From assembly GCA_038326995.1 (NCBI GenBank), contig JBBQKP010000087.1, positions 1 through 13,007 on the forward strand: DNA of 13,007 nucleotides, in the 5' to 3' direction. Below the pieces are notes generated by a model. It worked only from the letters and a program-made list of their open reading frames with translations, was not told the DNA's origin and did not search any database. Shown here piece after piece: positions 1 to 6,110 of this stretch (positions are counted from its first letter, which is position 1; every line of letters begins with the position of its first letter). The translations under genes were made by a program, and so were the position numbers. This DNA is from JBBQKP01 sp038326995. GTDB taxonomy: Bacteria > Planctomycetota > Phycisphaerae > Tepidisphaerales > Tepidisphaeraceae.

Positions 1-559
1 TTTTGGTCGGATAGAAACTCAGGCAACCCGCAAAGCCGTGCGCACACGCCGCGACTTTGCCCTGAGTTGCTCCGATCGCCTGTGCCGCGTCTTCGAGAAC
101 CAACAGATGATGGCGACACGCGATCTCGTTGATCGCGCACATGTCGGCCATCTGTCCGAAGAGATGAACCGGCACAATCGCCTTGGTTTTATCGGTGATT
201 TTTGCTTCGATCAGCGCAGGGTCGATGTTGAATGTGACGGGATCGATGTCGATGAAAACGGGAATCGCGCCGAGCCTGGCGATGCACCCGGCCGTCGCGA
301 AAAAAGTGAAGCTCGGACAAATCACTTCGTCGCCCGGCTTGATGCTGATTGCCATCATCGCCGCGAGCAGAGCGTCGGTGCCGCTGCTGACGGCAATCGC
401 ATGCTTCGTTCCGGAGTATCGCGCGAGGTCTGCCTCGAATTGCTCGACGACGGGCCCGAGAATCAGCGCCTGCTCGTCGCAGATCGCGTCGATGGCGGTG
501 CGAATTTCTTCACGAATGGATTGGTACTGCGGACGCAGATCGAGCATCGGAACTTTCAT
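1..559 (-). CDS. DegT/DnrJ/EryC1/StrS family PLP-dependent sugar aminotransferase, N-terminal part (cut by window edge)
   Basis: These enzymes make amino sugars for polysaccharides by transferring an amino group, usually from glutamate, to a nucleotide-linked keto sugar, using PLP in the cytoplasm. The 186 visible residues read from ATG at 559. They show the family opening (VPMLDLRPQY, residues 3-12), the phosphate-binding SSGTDAL (58-64), PSFTFFATA (82-90), the PLP-ring pair D157/Q160 in LEDAAQAIG, and SFYPTK ending at K186, the lysine that forms the internal aldimine. The window ends one base after that codon, so about half of a usual ~370-residue protein is missing. From memory, the closest well-studied relatives are WbpE/WlbC-like UDP-sugar 3-aminotransferases, but substrate cannot be assigned from this half. 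No Shine-Dalgarno sequence is visible. The gene is divergent from the LutA-like gene. Family assignment is firm. Confidence 0.93.
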   Translation of the reverse strand, partial: MKVPMLDLRPQYQSIREEIRTAIDAICDEQALILGPVVEQFEADLARYSGTKHAIAVSSGTDALLAAMMAISIKPGDEVICPSFTFFATAGCIARLGAIPVFIDIDPVTFNIDPALIEAKITDKTKAIVPVHLFGQMADMCAINEIACRHHLLVLEDAAQAIGATQGKVAACAHGFAGCLSFYPTK

Positions 560-568
560 TGCGTTTCA

Positions 569-596
569 ATTATCGCGATGTGCGAGCGAATGTGGA
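569..596 (-). promoter_or_regulatory. Weak candidate sigma-70-type promoter for the aminotransferase gene
   Basis: On the minus strand, TCCACA (596-591, four of six matches to TTGACA) is followed after 16 bases by GATAAT (574-569, five of six matches to TATAAT). The ATG at 559 begins only 9 bases past the -10 box, so a transcript from here would have almost no leader. That fits the absence of a Shine-Dalgarno sequence. It is read by eye against E. coli consensus, which may not suit this organism. Confidence 0.22.
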
Positions 597-632
597 GTGC
601 ACGTCCATTGCACATGTCTTATGATCCGCGAC

Positions 633-1418
633 ATGTCTTCCACCCACCACAGGCCGGTCATTGAAAAGCCGCAGCGTGTGGCATTATTTGTCACGTGTTT
701 GACGGATCAGTTTTACCCTTCGACCGGCATCGCGGTCGTCAAGATTTTGGAAAAGTTCGACGTCGCGGTCGACTTCCCGCCGGGCCAGACGTGCTGCGGC
801 CAGCCGTTTTTTAACAACGGGTTCATGCCCGAGACGATGCCACTGGCGAAGCGAATGATCGAGCTGTTCGAGCCGCACGCGTGTGTCGTCAGCCCGTCGG
901 GTTCGTGCTGTGCGATGGTGCGCGAGCAGTTTCTGGAACTGTTCAAGGACGATCCCGCATGGCTCGCGCGGGCACAGCAACTTGCCGCAAAGACTTTTGA
1001 ATTCGTCGAGTTTCTTACCTATGTCCTGAAGGTCGATCTCTCAGCTTACTCGCTTGAATCGCCCGAGAAAACAACGTTTCACTATACTTGCCACGGCCGC
1101 GGGCTCGGGTTGACGGATGAGGCGTCCACGCTGGTCAGGCAGATCGGAAACGTCGAGTTCACGCCGCTGACCAAGACCGATCAGTGCTGCGGCTTCGGTG
1201 GAACATTCGCGGTTAAATATCCTGCGATCAGCGGCGCGATGGTTCAGGACAAGATTGACAACCTCAGACAAACGGGCGCGACGACGGCCGTCTGCAACGA
1301 CGCGGGTTGCACGATGAACATCGCCGGGATGTGCAATAGACATGATGTGCCGATTCAAATTCGTCACATCGCCGACATCATCGCCCAGGCGATGAAGCTG
1401 GATGTGAGTTCGCTGTGA
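633..1418 (+). CDS. lutA: LutA-like (Fe-S)-binding protein with two cysteine-rich CCG domains
   Basis: LutA, with LutB and LutC, forms an iron-sulfur complex that oxidises L-lactate to pyruvate in the cytoplasm; its CCG domains are shared with heterodisulfide reductase and glycolate oxidase subunits. The 261-residue protein has two such domains. The first has C22, then 31 residues, then CCGQPFFNNG (C54, C55), followed by SGSCC (C92, C93). The second has C153, again 31 residues, then CCGFGGTFAVKYP (C185, C186), followed by C221 and C226. Length is close to Bacillus LutA (about 240). An in-frame ATG at 621 would add four residues; neither start has a visible Shine-Dalgarno sequence. The frame stays open upstream to 183, but that part is antisense to the aminotransferase and does not resemble the family. 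No lutB or lutC is adjacent, so the lactate role is inferred from family only. Confidence 0.88.
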   Translation: MSSTHHRPVIEKPQRVALFVTCLTDQFYPSTGIAVVKILEKFDVAVDFPPGQTCCGQPFFNNGFMPETMPLAKRMIELFEPHACVVSPSGSCCAMVREQFLELFKDDPAWLARAQQLAAKTFEFVEFLTYVLKVDLSAYSLESPEKTTFHYTCHGRGLGLTDEASTLVRQIGNVEFTPLTKTDQCCGFGGTFAVKYPAISGAMVQDKIDNLRQTGATTAVCNDAGCTMNIAGMCNRHDVPIQIRHIADIIAQAMKLDVSSL

Positions 1419-1440
1419 TCCGGCAACGGCGACGCGGAAT

Positions 1441-3111
1441 TTACGCCAGTAGCAGATCTTTTGAATCATCGGCTTCAGGAATTCGCGTCGCGATGATCGG
1501 GACGGCCGGCAGAAACTGAGCACTAACCAGCCTTGCCGATGCGGCGACGACAATGCCTTTGATGGTGAAGTTGTAAGGGCTCTCATTCGAGTCGTTGTTG
1601 TTGAACGAAATCGATCCTCTGAAGCTGCCGACGGAAGTGGCCCTAAGGCGGACCTTGAACGTGTCTTGTCCGCCCGCGGGGATCGACGCGGCGAGTGGGT
1701 CTGCGGTGTCGATCGCGAAGCCAGTTGGGATTCTAAGCGTATTGGTCGTCAGCGTGCCCGGGCCGGTGTTGCGAACGATGAACGTGCGTTTGCGGGGCGA
1801 GCCGACCGTGGCGGTTCCGAAGTCGGTGGTGTCGGCCGCGCGAGGCGAGGTATCGCCGTCGCTGATGACGAGATTGTTGCCTCTGACTTCCACTTCGGGC
1901 GGCGCGGGCGGACCGACGTAGCCGCTGCCTGTGACTCTAAAGACGCTTCCCGCGTCGAGCGGCCCGCCGTTGAATGCGGTGCCGAAAAGAACACCCGAAT
2001 TTGTTGCGAAGAGCCCCACGAAGGAGCCTCTTCCGGTGTTGGTGGTGAGTGAGGCGAGGGTGGTAATTCTGCCCGAGGCGACCCTGTAAACGATTCCGCC
2101 AGAAGCGGTCCCACCTGATATCGTCGTGCCGAACAGCGTTCCCTGGGTATCTACAATCAGTGCGGAAAAGGAAGTGGTGTCAGCGGGAAACGAGGCGATT
2201 GCTGACGCGGTGCTCGCACCCGAAGCGACTCGGAACACACTTCCGGAGTTGTTGGCACCGCCTGCAGAGGCTGTGCCATAAAGGTTGCCCGCGCGATCGA
2301 TCACCAATCCGCTTTGGGGCGAGCTTCCGGTGGAGTTGGATAGCGACGCGACGGTCGAGAGTCTGTTGGTGCGTGTGTCGAGTTTGAACACCGTGCCGAG
2401 ATCGTTTGTGCCGCCGCTGTTGGTGGTTCCGTAGAGCGTGGTTGAGTTGCCGAAAATCAGGTCGCCCTGCGGGAACCGGCCGAGTGCGTTGGTGAAAGTG
2501 GCGACGGTGGAGAACGCGTTTGAGCCGGCGGAGATTTTGAAGACGGTGCCTCGGATTTGCGAGCCGCCCTGACGGGCGGTGCCGAACAGGTCGCCTGCGG
2601 AATCTCGTGTCAGCCCGCCGCTGGGGGTCGATCCGTCGGTTCCATTGAACGAGTGAAGTGTGGTAAGCGCGCCGGGCGAATTTGTGGTACCGCCCGCGAG
2701 CCTGAAGACGGTCCCGGCATTGCTTGCCCCGCCGCCCGTCGTCGTGCCGTAGAGGTTGCCTGAAGGATCAGCAACAAGTCTCGCCTGCGGAAACGCGCCG
2801 TTGGTGGTGTTGAAGGTCGCGAGTGTGACGATTGAGCCCGGGCTCGATGACGTGCCGCGCGGGATTCTGAAGATCGTGCCGCGATCATTCGCTCCGCCTT
2901 CAAGAGTCGTGCCATATAGATTGCCCGAAGCATCGGCAATCAGCGACCCGTAAGGGCCTTGCCCGTTGGTCGAATTAAACGTGACGACCGGCGAGATCAG
3001 GGCGGAAAACAGGGTTCGCTTTTCGAGTGATTCGACGCCTCTGGCGCCTCGGCGTGAAGCCGGGAATATTGATCGTCGATTTTCACTGGAGCGGGAATGC
3101 GTCTGTGTCAT
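1441..3111 (-). CDS. Exported GloVer-repeat protein with a choice-of-anchor-D-like C-terminal domain
   Basis: This 556-residue protein is probably secreted or surface-bound, with unknown function. Residues 27-38 (VESLEKRTLFSA) resemble the LEPR-XLL signature near the N-terminus of large exported planctomycete proteins; no ordinary signal peptide is obvious. Residues about 41-398 hold seven units of 48-55 residues, each built around LYGTT..GG followed by G(T/S)VF(R/K). They match the Gloeobacter/Verrucomicrobia (GloVer) repeat, and seven copies would suit a closed seven-bladed propeller. After a proline-rich linker (401-405), residues 406-522 look like a choice-of-anchor-D beta-sandwich (ISDGD, FGTATVGS, FIVRNTG, NNNDSNESPYNFTIKG). 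The last ~30 residues show no sorting signal I recognise. ATG at 3111 is chosen because AAGGA precedes it; ATG at 3129 would add six residues. The gene converges on the LutA-like gene with a 22-base gap. Confidence 0.87.
   Translation of the reverse strand: MTQTHSRSSENRRSIFPASRRGARGVESLEKRTLFSALISPVVTFNSTNGQGPYGSLIADASGNLYGTTLEGGANDRGTIFRIPRGTSSSPGSIVTLATFNTTNGAFPQARLVADPSGNLYGTTTGGGASNAGTVFRLAGGTTNSPGALTTLHSFNGTDGSTPSGGLTRDSAGDLFGTARQGGSQIRGTVFKISAGSNAFSTVATFTNALGRFPQGDLIFGNSTTLYGTTNSGGTNDLGTVFKLDTRTNRLSTVASLSNSTGSSPQSGLVIDRAGNLYGTASAGGANNSGSVFRVASGASTASAIASFPADTTSFSALIVDTQGTLFGTTISGGTASGGIVYRVASGRITTLASLTTNTGRGSFVGLFATNSGVLFGTAFNGGPLDAGSVFRVTGSGYVGPPAPPEVEVRGNNLVISDGDTSPRAADTTDFGTATVGSPRKRTFIVRNTGPGTLTTNTLRIPTGFAIDTADPLAASIPAGGQDTFKVRLRATSVGSFRGSISFNNNDSNESPYNFTIKGIVVAASARLVSAQFLPAVPIIATRIPEADDSKDLLLA
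1918..2991 (-). repeat. Seven tandem GloVer-type coding repeats
   Basis: The repeat core (N/D/T/V)L(Y/F)GT(T/A) occurs with its Leu at residues 65, 120, 175, 227, 277, 327 and 375 of the protein starting at 3111, giving spacings of 55, 55, 52, 50, 50 and 48. The spacing shortens steadily toward the C-terminus. Each core is preceded by a hydrophobic strand ending in D and followed by GG, a short polar stretch and G(T/S)VF(R/K). The copies are diverged at the DNA level, so this is an old array. Confidence 0.85.
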
Positions 3112-3297
3112 GAATTCCTTATGCGTCATCTGGCGGATGTGGGTGACAAATTTCTTTTTTTAGTATAACCGCATATCCGTGTGAAGCTTTGGCATGGGCA
3201 TTGAAACGTGTAATCTATAGTGTGAGAGAAAAGTTGATCGGCCCGCCGCTGGTTTCCCTGTTACTGCACATTCACCCCTGTCCACACGTGTTTCATT
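3112..3297. other. Divergent intergenic region, 186 bases
   Basis: This region separates the minus-strand GloVer gene from the plus-strand CorC-type gene and must hold both promoters. Minus-strand TATACT (3167-3162) and plus-strand TATAGT (3216-3221) are the best -10-like hexamers, but neither has a convincing -35 at 16-18 bases. A perfect 8-base palindrome, ACACGTGT, lies at 3284-3291, just before the ATG at 3298. No small open reading frame or RNA structure stands out. Confidence 0.5.
3115..3120 (-). promoter_or_regulatory. Ribosome binding site that favours the ATG at 3111
   Basis: The minus strand reads AAGGAA four bases before the ATG at 3111. The alternative in-frame ATG at 3129 has nothing comparable upstream, so the downstream start is preferred. 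The spacing is on the short side. Confidence 0.5.
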
Positions 3298-4605
3298 ATG
3301 CCCAATTGGTACGACCTGTTACTCATTCCGCTGCTGATCGGCCTGAACGCATTTTTCGTGGCGGGTGAATATGCCGTCGTCGCGATTCGTTCGACGCAGA
3401 TCGGGCAGATGCGTTCCGCGGGCAAAGTCCGAGCGGCCGAGGTCATGGAGCAGCTCAAGCGCGACCCGGCCAGTGCGATCGGCGCGATCCAGGTCTGCAT
3501 CACAATGACCAATCTTCTGCTCGGCGCCTTGGCCGAGAAGCCGATGCGGGCGATGTTCACGGCCATGCTCGGGCCTCTCGCTCAGCACATTCCGGGCGGC
3601 GTGATCATCGCGATGAGCTTCCTGATCGTCACGCTGTTGACGGTTGTTTTCTCAGAGCTTCTTCCCAAGGCGCTGACGCTGCGATACGTGCCGACTGTGG
3701 CGTCGTTCACCGGGCCCAGCGTGCTTTGGATTCTTCGCGTCACGCGTCCTCTGGTGTGGCTGATGAATAAGCTGGCGAATCTGGTCGCGGTTCCGCTGGG
3801 GCTGGGAAGAGTTGATACTGTTGAGCGCGAGTATCACACGGCCGAGGAAATTCGTCTGATCGCCGCCGAGGCCGCGAAGGCGGGCGAGCTTTCTCTGCGC
3901 GAACGCTCACTCATTCTCAACTCCCTTGCGTTCGGCCGTCGCACCGCGCGTCAGATCATGGTGCCGCGTGTGAAGGTCACGTATCTCGATATACAGAAGC
4001 CGATGACAGAAAACCGCGACATTATGGAGCGAAGGCTCTTCTCGCGCCTGCCCCTGTGCGACGGCGGTTTGAACAAAATCATCGGCGTCGTGCTGACACG
4101 CGAATTCCTTTTCGCCTATGCACAGGAGGCCGATTCGAGCGTGCTTCAGCTCATCTGCAAGGACGCCGTGTTCGCGCCCGATACGATTTCGCTCGACAAA
4201 CTTCTGGTCATCTTCGATGAGCAAAAGACGCAGATGGTCATGCTCGTTGACGAGACGGGCGGCTTCGAGGGCATCGTGAGTCTGCGCGACGTGGTCGATG
4301 AGCTCGTCGGCCTGCCGATGGAAATGACCAGCGAGAAGAATCGACGATCCGGGCCGTTCACACTGCCGGGCGATACGCCGCTTCACGAGTTCGCGATTCG
4401 CGTGGGTAATGAGTCGTTGGCACACGGACAGGCGGTCCTCACGATCGGCGGGCTGGTGGTCGAAAGGCTCGGCAGATTCCCTGATCGAGGCGATGAAGTC
4501 GACTTGGAAGACGGCACGAAACTGCGAGTGTTGAATGTCGCGCGCCAGCGCGTTCGCCGGGTTGAAGTCGTGCCGAAGGTGATCGTTGCAGAAGATAAAG
4601 ACTGA
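3298..4605 (+). CDS. Hemolysin/CorC family (CNNM-type) membrane protein: DUF21, CBS pair, CorC_HlyC domain
   Basis: Members of this family are inner-membrane proteins implicated in Mg2+ (or Co2+) efflux and homeostasis. The 435 residues follow the family order. A DUF21 membrane region spans about 1-170, with helices near 6-27, 60-79, 101-123 and 135-165. It includes LNAFFVAGEYAVVAIR (16-31) and the conserved FSELLPKAL (118-126). TAEEIRLIAAEAAKAGEL (181-198) links to the soluble part. MVPR (221-224) opens a CBS pair (about 215-340, with GIVSLRDVVDELVG at 325-338). A CorC_HlyC domain follows (about 353-426: FTLPGDTPLHEF, TIGGLVVERLGRFPDRGDEV). Length is normal for the group. No Shine-Dalgarno sequence precedes the ATG. 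The nitrilase gene starts 27 bases downstream on the same strand, so the two are probably co-transcribed. The transported ion cannot be read from sequence. Confidence 0.92.
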   Translation: MPNWYDLLLIPLLIGLNAFFVAGEYAVVAIRSTQIGQMRSAGKVRAAEVMEQLKRDPASAIGAIQVCITMTNLLLGALAEKPMRAMFTAMLGPLAQHIPGGVIIAMSFLIVTLLTVVFSELLPKALTLRYVPTVASFTGPSVLWILRVTRPLVWLMNKLANLVAVPLGLGRVDTVEREYHTAEEIRLIAAEAAKAGELSLRERSLILNSLAFGRRTARQIMVPRVKVTYLDIQKPMTENRDIMERRLFSRLPLCDGGLNKIIGVVLTREFLFAYAQEADSSVLQLICKDAVFAPDTISLDKLLVIFDEQKTQMVMLVDETGGFEGIVSLRDVVDELVGLPMEMTSEKNRRSGPFTLPGDTPLHEFAIRVGNESLAHGQAVLTIGGLVVERLGRFPDRGDEVDLEDGTKLRVLNVARQRVRRVEVVPKVIVAEDKD

Positions 4606-4632
4606 AAAAATTGGCTCTTGTAACTCTCGCTC

Positions 4633-5403
4633 ATGTCACATCCATCCGCACCACTTCGTCTTCTTTTGGTTCAGCCTGACATCGTCTGGGAGGACCGCGA
4701 TTCGAATCGGCAGTTGTATAGCCGGATGATTGAGGGCAAAGCAAAAGAGGGTTCTCTGATTATTTTTCCGGAAATGTGCGAAGTGGGTTTCAGCATGAAC
4801 GCGGCCGCTTGTGCGGATGTGGACGGTTCGGGTCGGACGTTTTTTTCCGAAATGGCCCGGCGAACGCGGTCGCATATCATCGCCGGACTTGTGACCAGCG
4901 ACTCCTCACCGCCCGCCAACACGGCCGTTGTGTTTGATCCTTCGGGCGCTGTGATCGCACGGTATGACAAACGGCGGCCGTTCACTCCCGCGGACGAGCA
5001 CAAAAATTATTCCGCAGGACATAAGGCGGTCGTCGTTGAGATTTGCGGCGTGAAGGTCGGCCTGTCGATCTGCTACGACCTTCGATTTCCAGAGCTTTAT
5101 CGAGATCAAATCGACCTCGGAGCCGAGTTGCTTGTGGTCATCGCGAATTGGCCGTCTCCACGCGTGGGGCAAAAAATCGTATTGCTTCGGGCGCGTGCGA
5201 TTGAGAATCAGGCGTTCGTCGTCCTGGTCAATCGCTCGGGCACGGACCCGACCTTGACGTACCCGGGCCGAAGCATGGTGATCGATCCGAAGGGCGAGAT
5301 TCTTTTCGACGCGGGCGAGAGCCAGTGCGTTCTGGATGCGGAGATTGATGTGAGTATCGCTCGCGAATGGCGGGAGGCGTTTCCCGCGCTCAGAGACAGG
5401 TGA
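4633..5403 (+). CDS. Carbon-nitrogen hydrolase (nitrilase superfamily), omega-amidase YafV/Nit2-like
   Basis: Omega-amidases hydrolyse 2-oxoglutaramate or 2-oxosuccinamate to the oxo-acid and ammonia, clearing by-products of glutamine and asparagine transamination; the related Nit1 repairs deaminated glutathione. The 256-residue protein has the full nitrilase triad: E47 in FPEM, K113 in RYDKRRPF and C147 in SICYDLRFPELYR. YafV-like landmarks include GFSMN (52-56), ADEHKNYSAG (120-129), ANWPSPR (171-177), RARAIENQAFV (186-196), VNRSG (199-203) and a C-terminus of the form REAFPALRD. Length equals that of YafV. The protein has no signal or membrane segment, so it is cytoplasmic. It follows the CorC-type gene by 27 bases and converges on the pilin operon with a 28-base gap. 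Substrate specificity within the branch is inferred. Confidence 0.9.
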   Translation: MSHPSAPLRLLLVQPDIVWEDRDSNRQLYSRMIEGKAKEGSLIIFPEMCEVGFSMNAAACADVDGSGRTFFSEMARRTRSHIIAGLVTSDSSPPANTAVVFDPSGAVIARYDKRRPFTPADEHKNYSAGHKAVVVEICGVKVGLSICYDLRFPELYRDQIDLGAELLVVIANWPSPRVGQKIVLLRARAIENQAFVVLVNRSGTDPTLTYPGRSMVIDPKGEILFDAGESQCVLDAEIDVSIAREWREAFPALRDR

Positions 5404-5431
5404 TGAGTTTTCTCTAATAGACGAACACGCT

Positions 5432-6085
5432 TCACCACACATTTTGTTTCGGCGAAACTGCGGTGGTCAGTTTGAGAGACTGACGAGCCGCGGATTCTTT
5501 CAGATCTTTGTCGTTGTCATTCAAATCTCGCTTGACCGTAAGAGTAATGTCCGCCCGGGCGAGCAGATCAAACGCACCCGCGGTGCGGCGAGCGGTGGCG
5601 CTCTGCGTAGGCGTCATTTTCACAGTGAATTGCGTCACGCCGCGAAGCAGGACGATCGGCGTGTTGCCGTTGATGGTGACGCGAAGTTCCTGGCTCGATG
5701 TGTCCAGTGCGTACGTCACTTCGCGGTCGTCGGCGTCGAAGAAAACGATCGCGCTGTCTGTCGCGATGAGGCCCTGCGTGAAGCTCGATACGGCCGATGT
5801 CGCGACGGGTGAATGAGCCCGGCTGCTTCGGATGTCGGATGTCAGTCTGTGCAAAGCGACGCGGGATTTTTGCGAAAGATCGGCCTGCACGGTGTTGATG
5901 GAATACGCACGCAGCGACCCGTCGATCGCCCCCATCGCCGCCACCAGTAGCGTCGCGGAGATCGCCAGTGCGATCAGCAGCTCCGTCACCGTAACGCCGC
6001 GGCGTAGAGAGCAGAAAGTTGTGCGGGAAACGCGATCTAATCGCACGTTTAGTTTCTGATGGTTGTGATATTGATAACGATTCAT
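5432..6085 (-). CDS. Prepilin-type minor pilin, PilW/GspJ-like
   Basis: This is probably a minor subunit of a type IV pilus or type II secretion pseudopilus, cut by prepilin peptidase and held in the inner membrane by its N-terminal helix before assembly. The 217-residue protein has a long basic leader (1-30) ending SLRRG, a likely cut between G30 and V31, and VTVTELLIALAISATLLVA (31-49) with the conserved glutamate at +5 (E35). Valine replaces the usual phenylalanine at +1. The body (about 55-217) is beta-rich, with VTYALD, VLLRGVTQF and ADITLTV-like strands typical of PilW/GspJ pilins. It is the last gene of the three-pilin operon, 25 bases after the PilX-like gene, and has a good AGAGGA 8 bases before its ATG. 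The exact J/W subtype is inferred from architecture and neighbours. Confidence 0.85.
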   Translation of the reverse strand: MNRYQYHNHQKLNVRLDRVSRTTFCSLRRGVTVTELLIALAISATLLVAAMGAIDGSLRAYSINTVQADLSQKSRVALHRLTSDIRSSRAHSPVATSAVSSFTQGLIATDSAIVFFDADDREVTYALDTSSQELRVTINGNTPIVLLRGVTQFTVKMTPTQSATARRTAGAFDLLARADITLTVKRDLNDNDKDLKESAARQSLKLTTAVSPKQNVW

Positions 6086-6093
6086 CTTTTAAT

Positions 6094-6099
6094 TCCTCT
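6094..6099 (-). promoter_or_regulatory. Ribosome binding site of the PilW/GspJ-like gene
   Basis: AGAGGA on the minus strand lies 8 bases before the ATG at 6085, in the short gap after the PilX-like gene's TAG stop (6113-6111). It is one of the clearest Shine-Dalgarno sequences in the window. It fixes the start and so the unusually long 30-residue leader. Confidence 0.7.
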
Positions 6100-6110
6100 G
6101 CAGATTTCAT

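Noticed and set aside
183..632. Upstream in-frame extension of the LutA-like gene (about 150 extra residues)
   Set aside because: It runs antisense to the aminotransferase gene, does not resemble the LutA family and would include no expected domain. The cysteine-rich domains begin just after 633.
1918..2991. Repeat array considered as a CRISPR or tandem DNA repeat
   Set aside because: The repetition is at protein level with 48-55-residue units inside one open frame. DNA copies are diverged and there are no spacers.
3189..3221. Candidate plus-strand promoter TTGGCA with TATAGT for the CorC-type gene
   Set aside because: The spacer would be 21 bases; the nearest hexamer with better spacing (TAATCT) is a poor -10.
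5404..5431. Terminator between the convergent nitrilase and pilin genes
   Set aside because: The 28-base gap has short T runs but no stem with complementary arms. The 22-base convergent gap at 1419-1440 also shows none.
5444..5812. 122-residue plus-strand open frame opposite the PilW/GspJ-like gene
   Set aside because: It is rich in R, G and H with no domain pattern, and the opposite strand has a proper prepilin.
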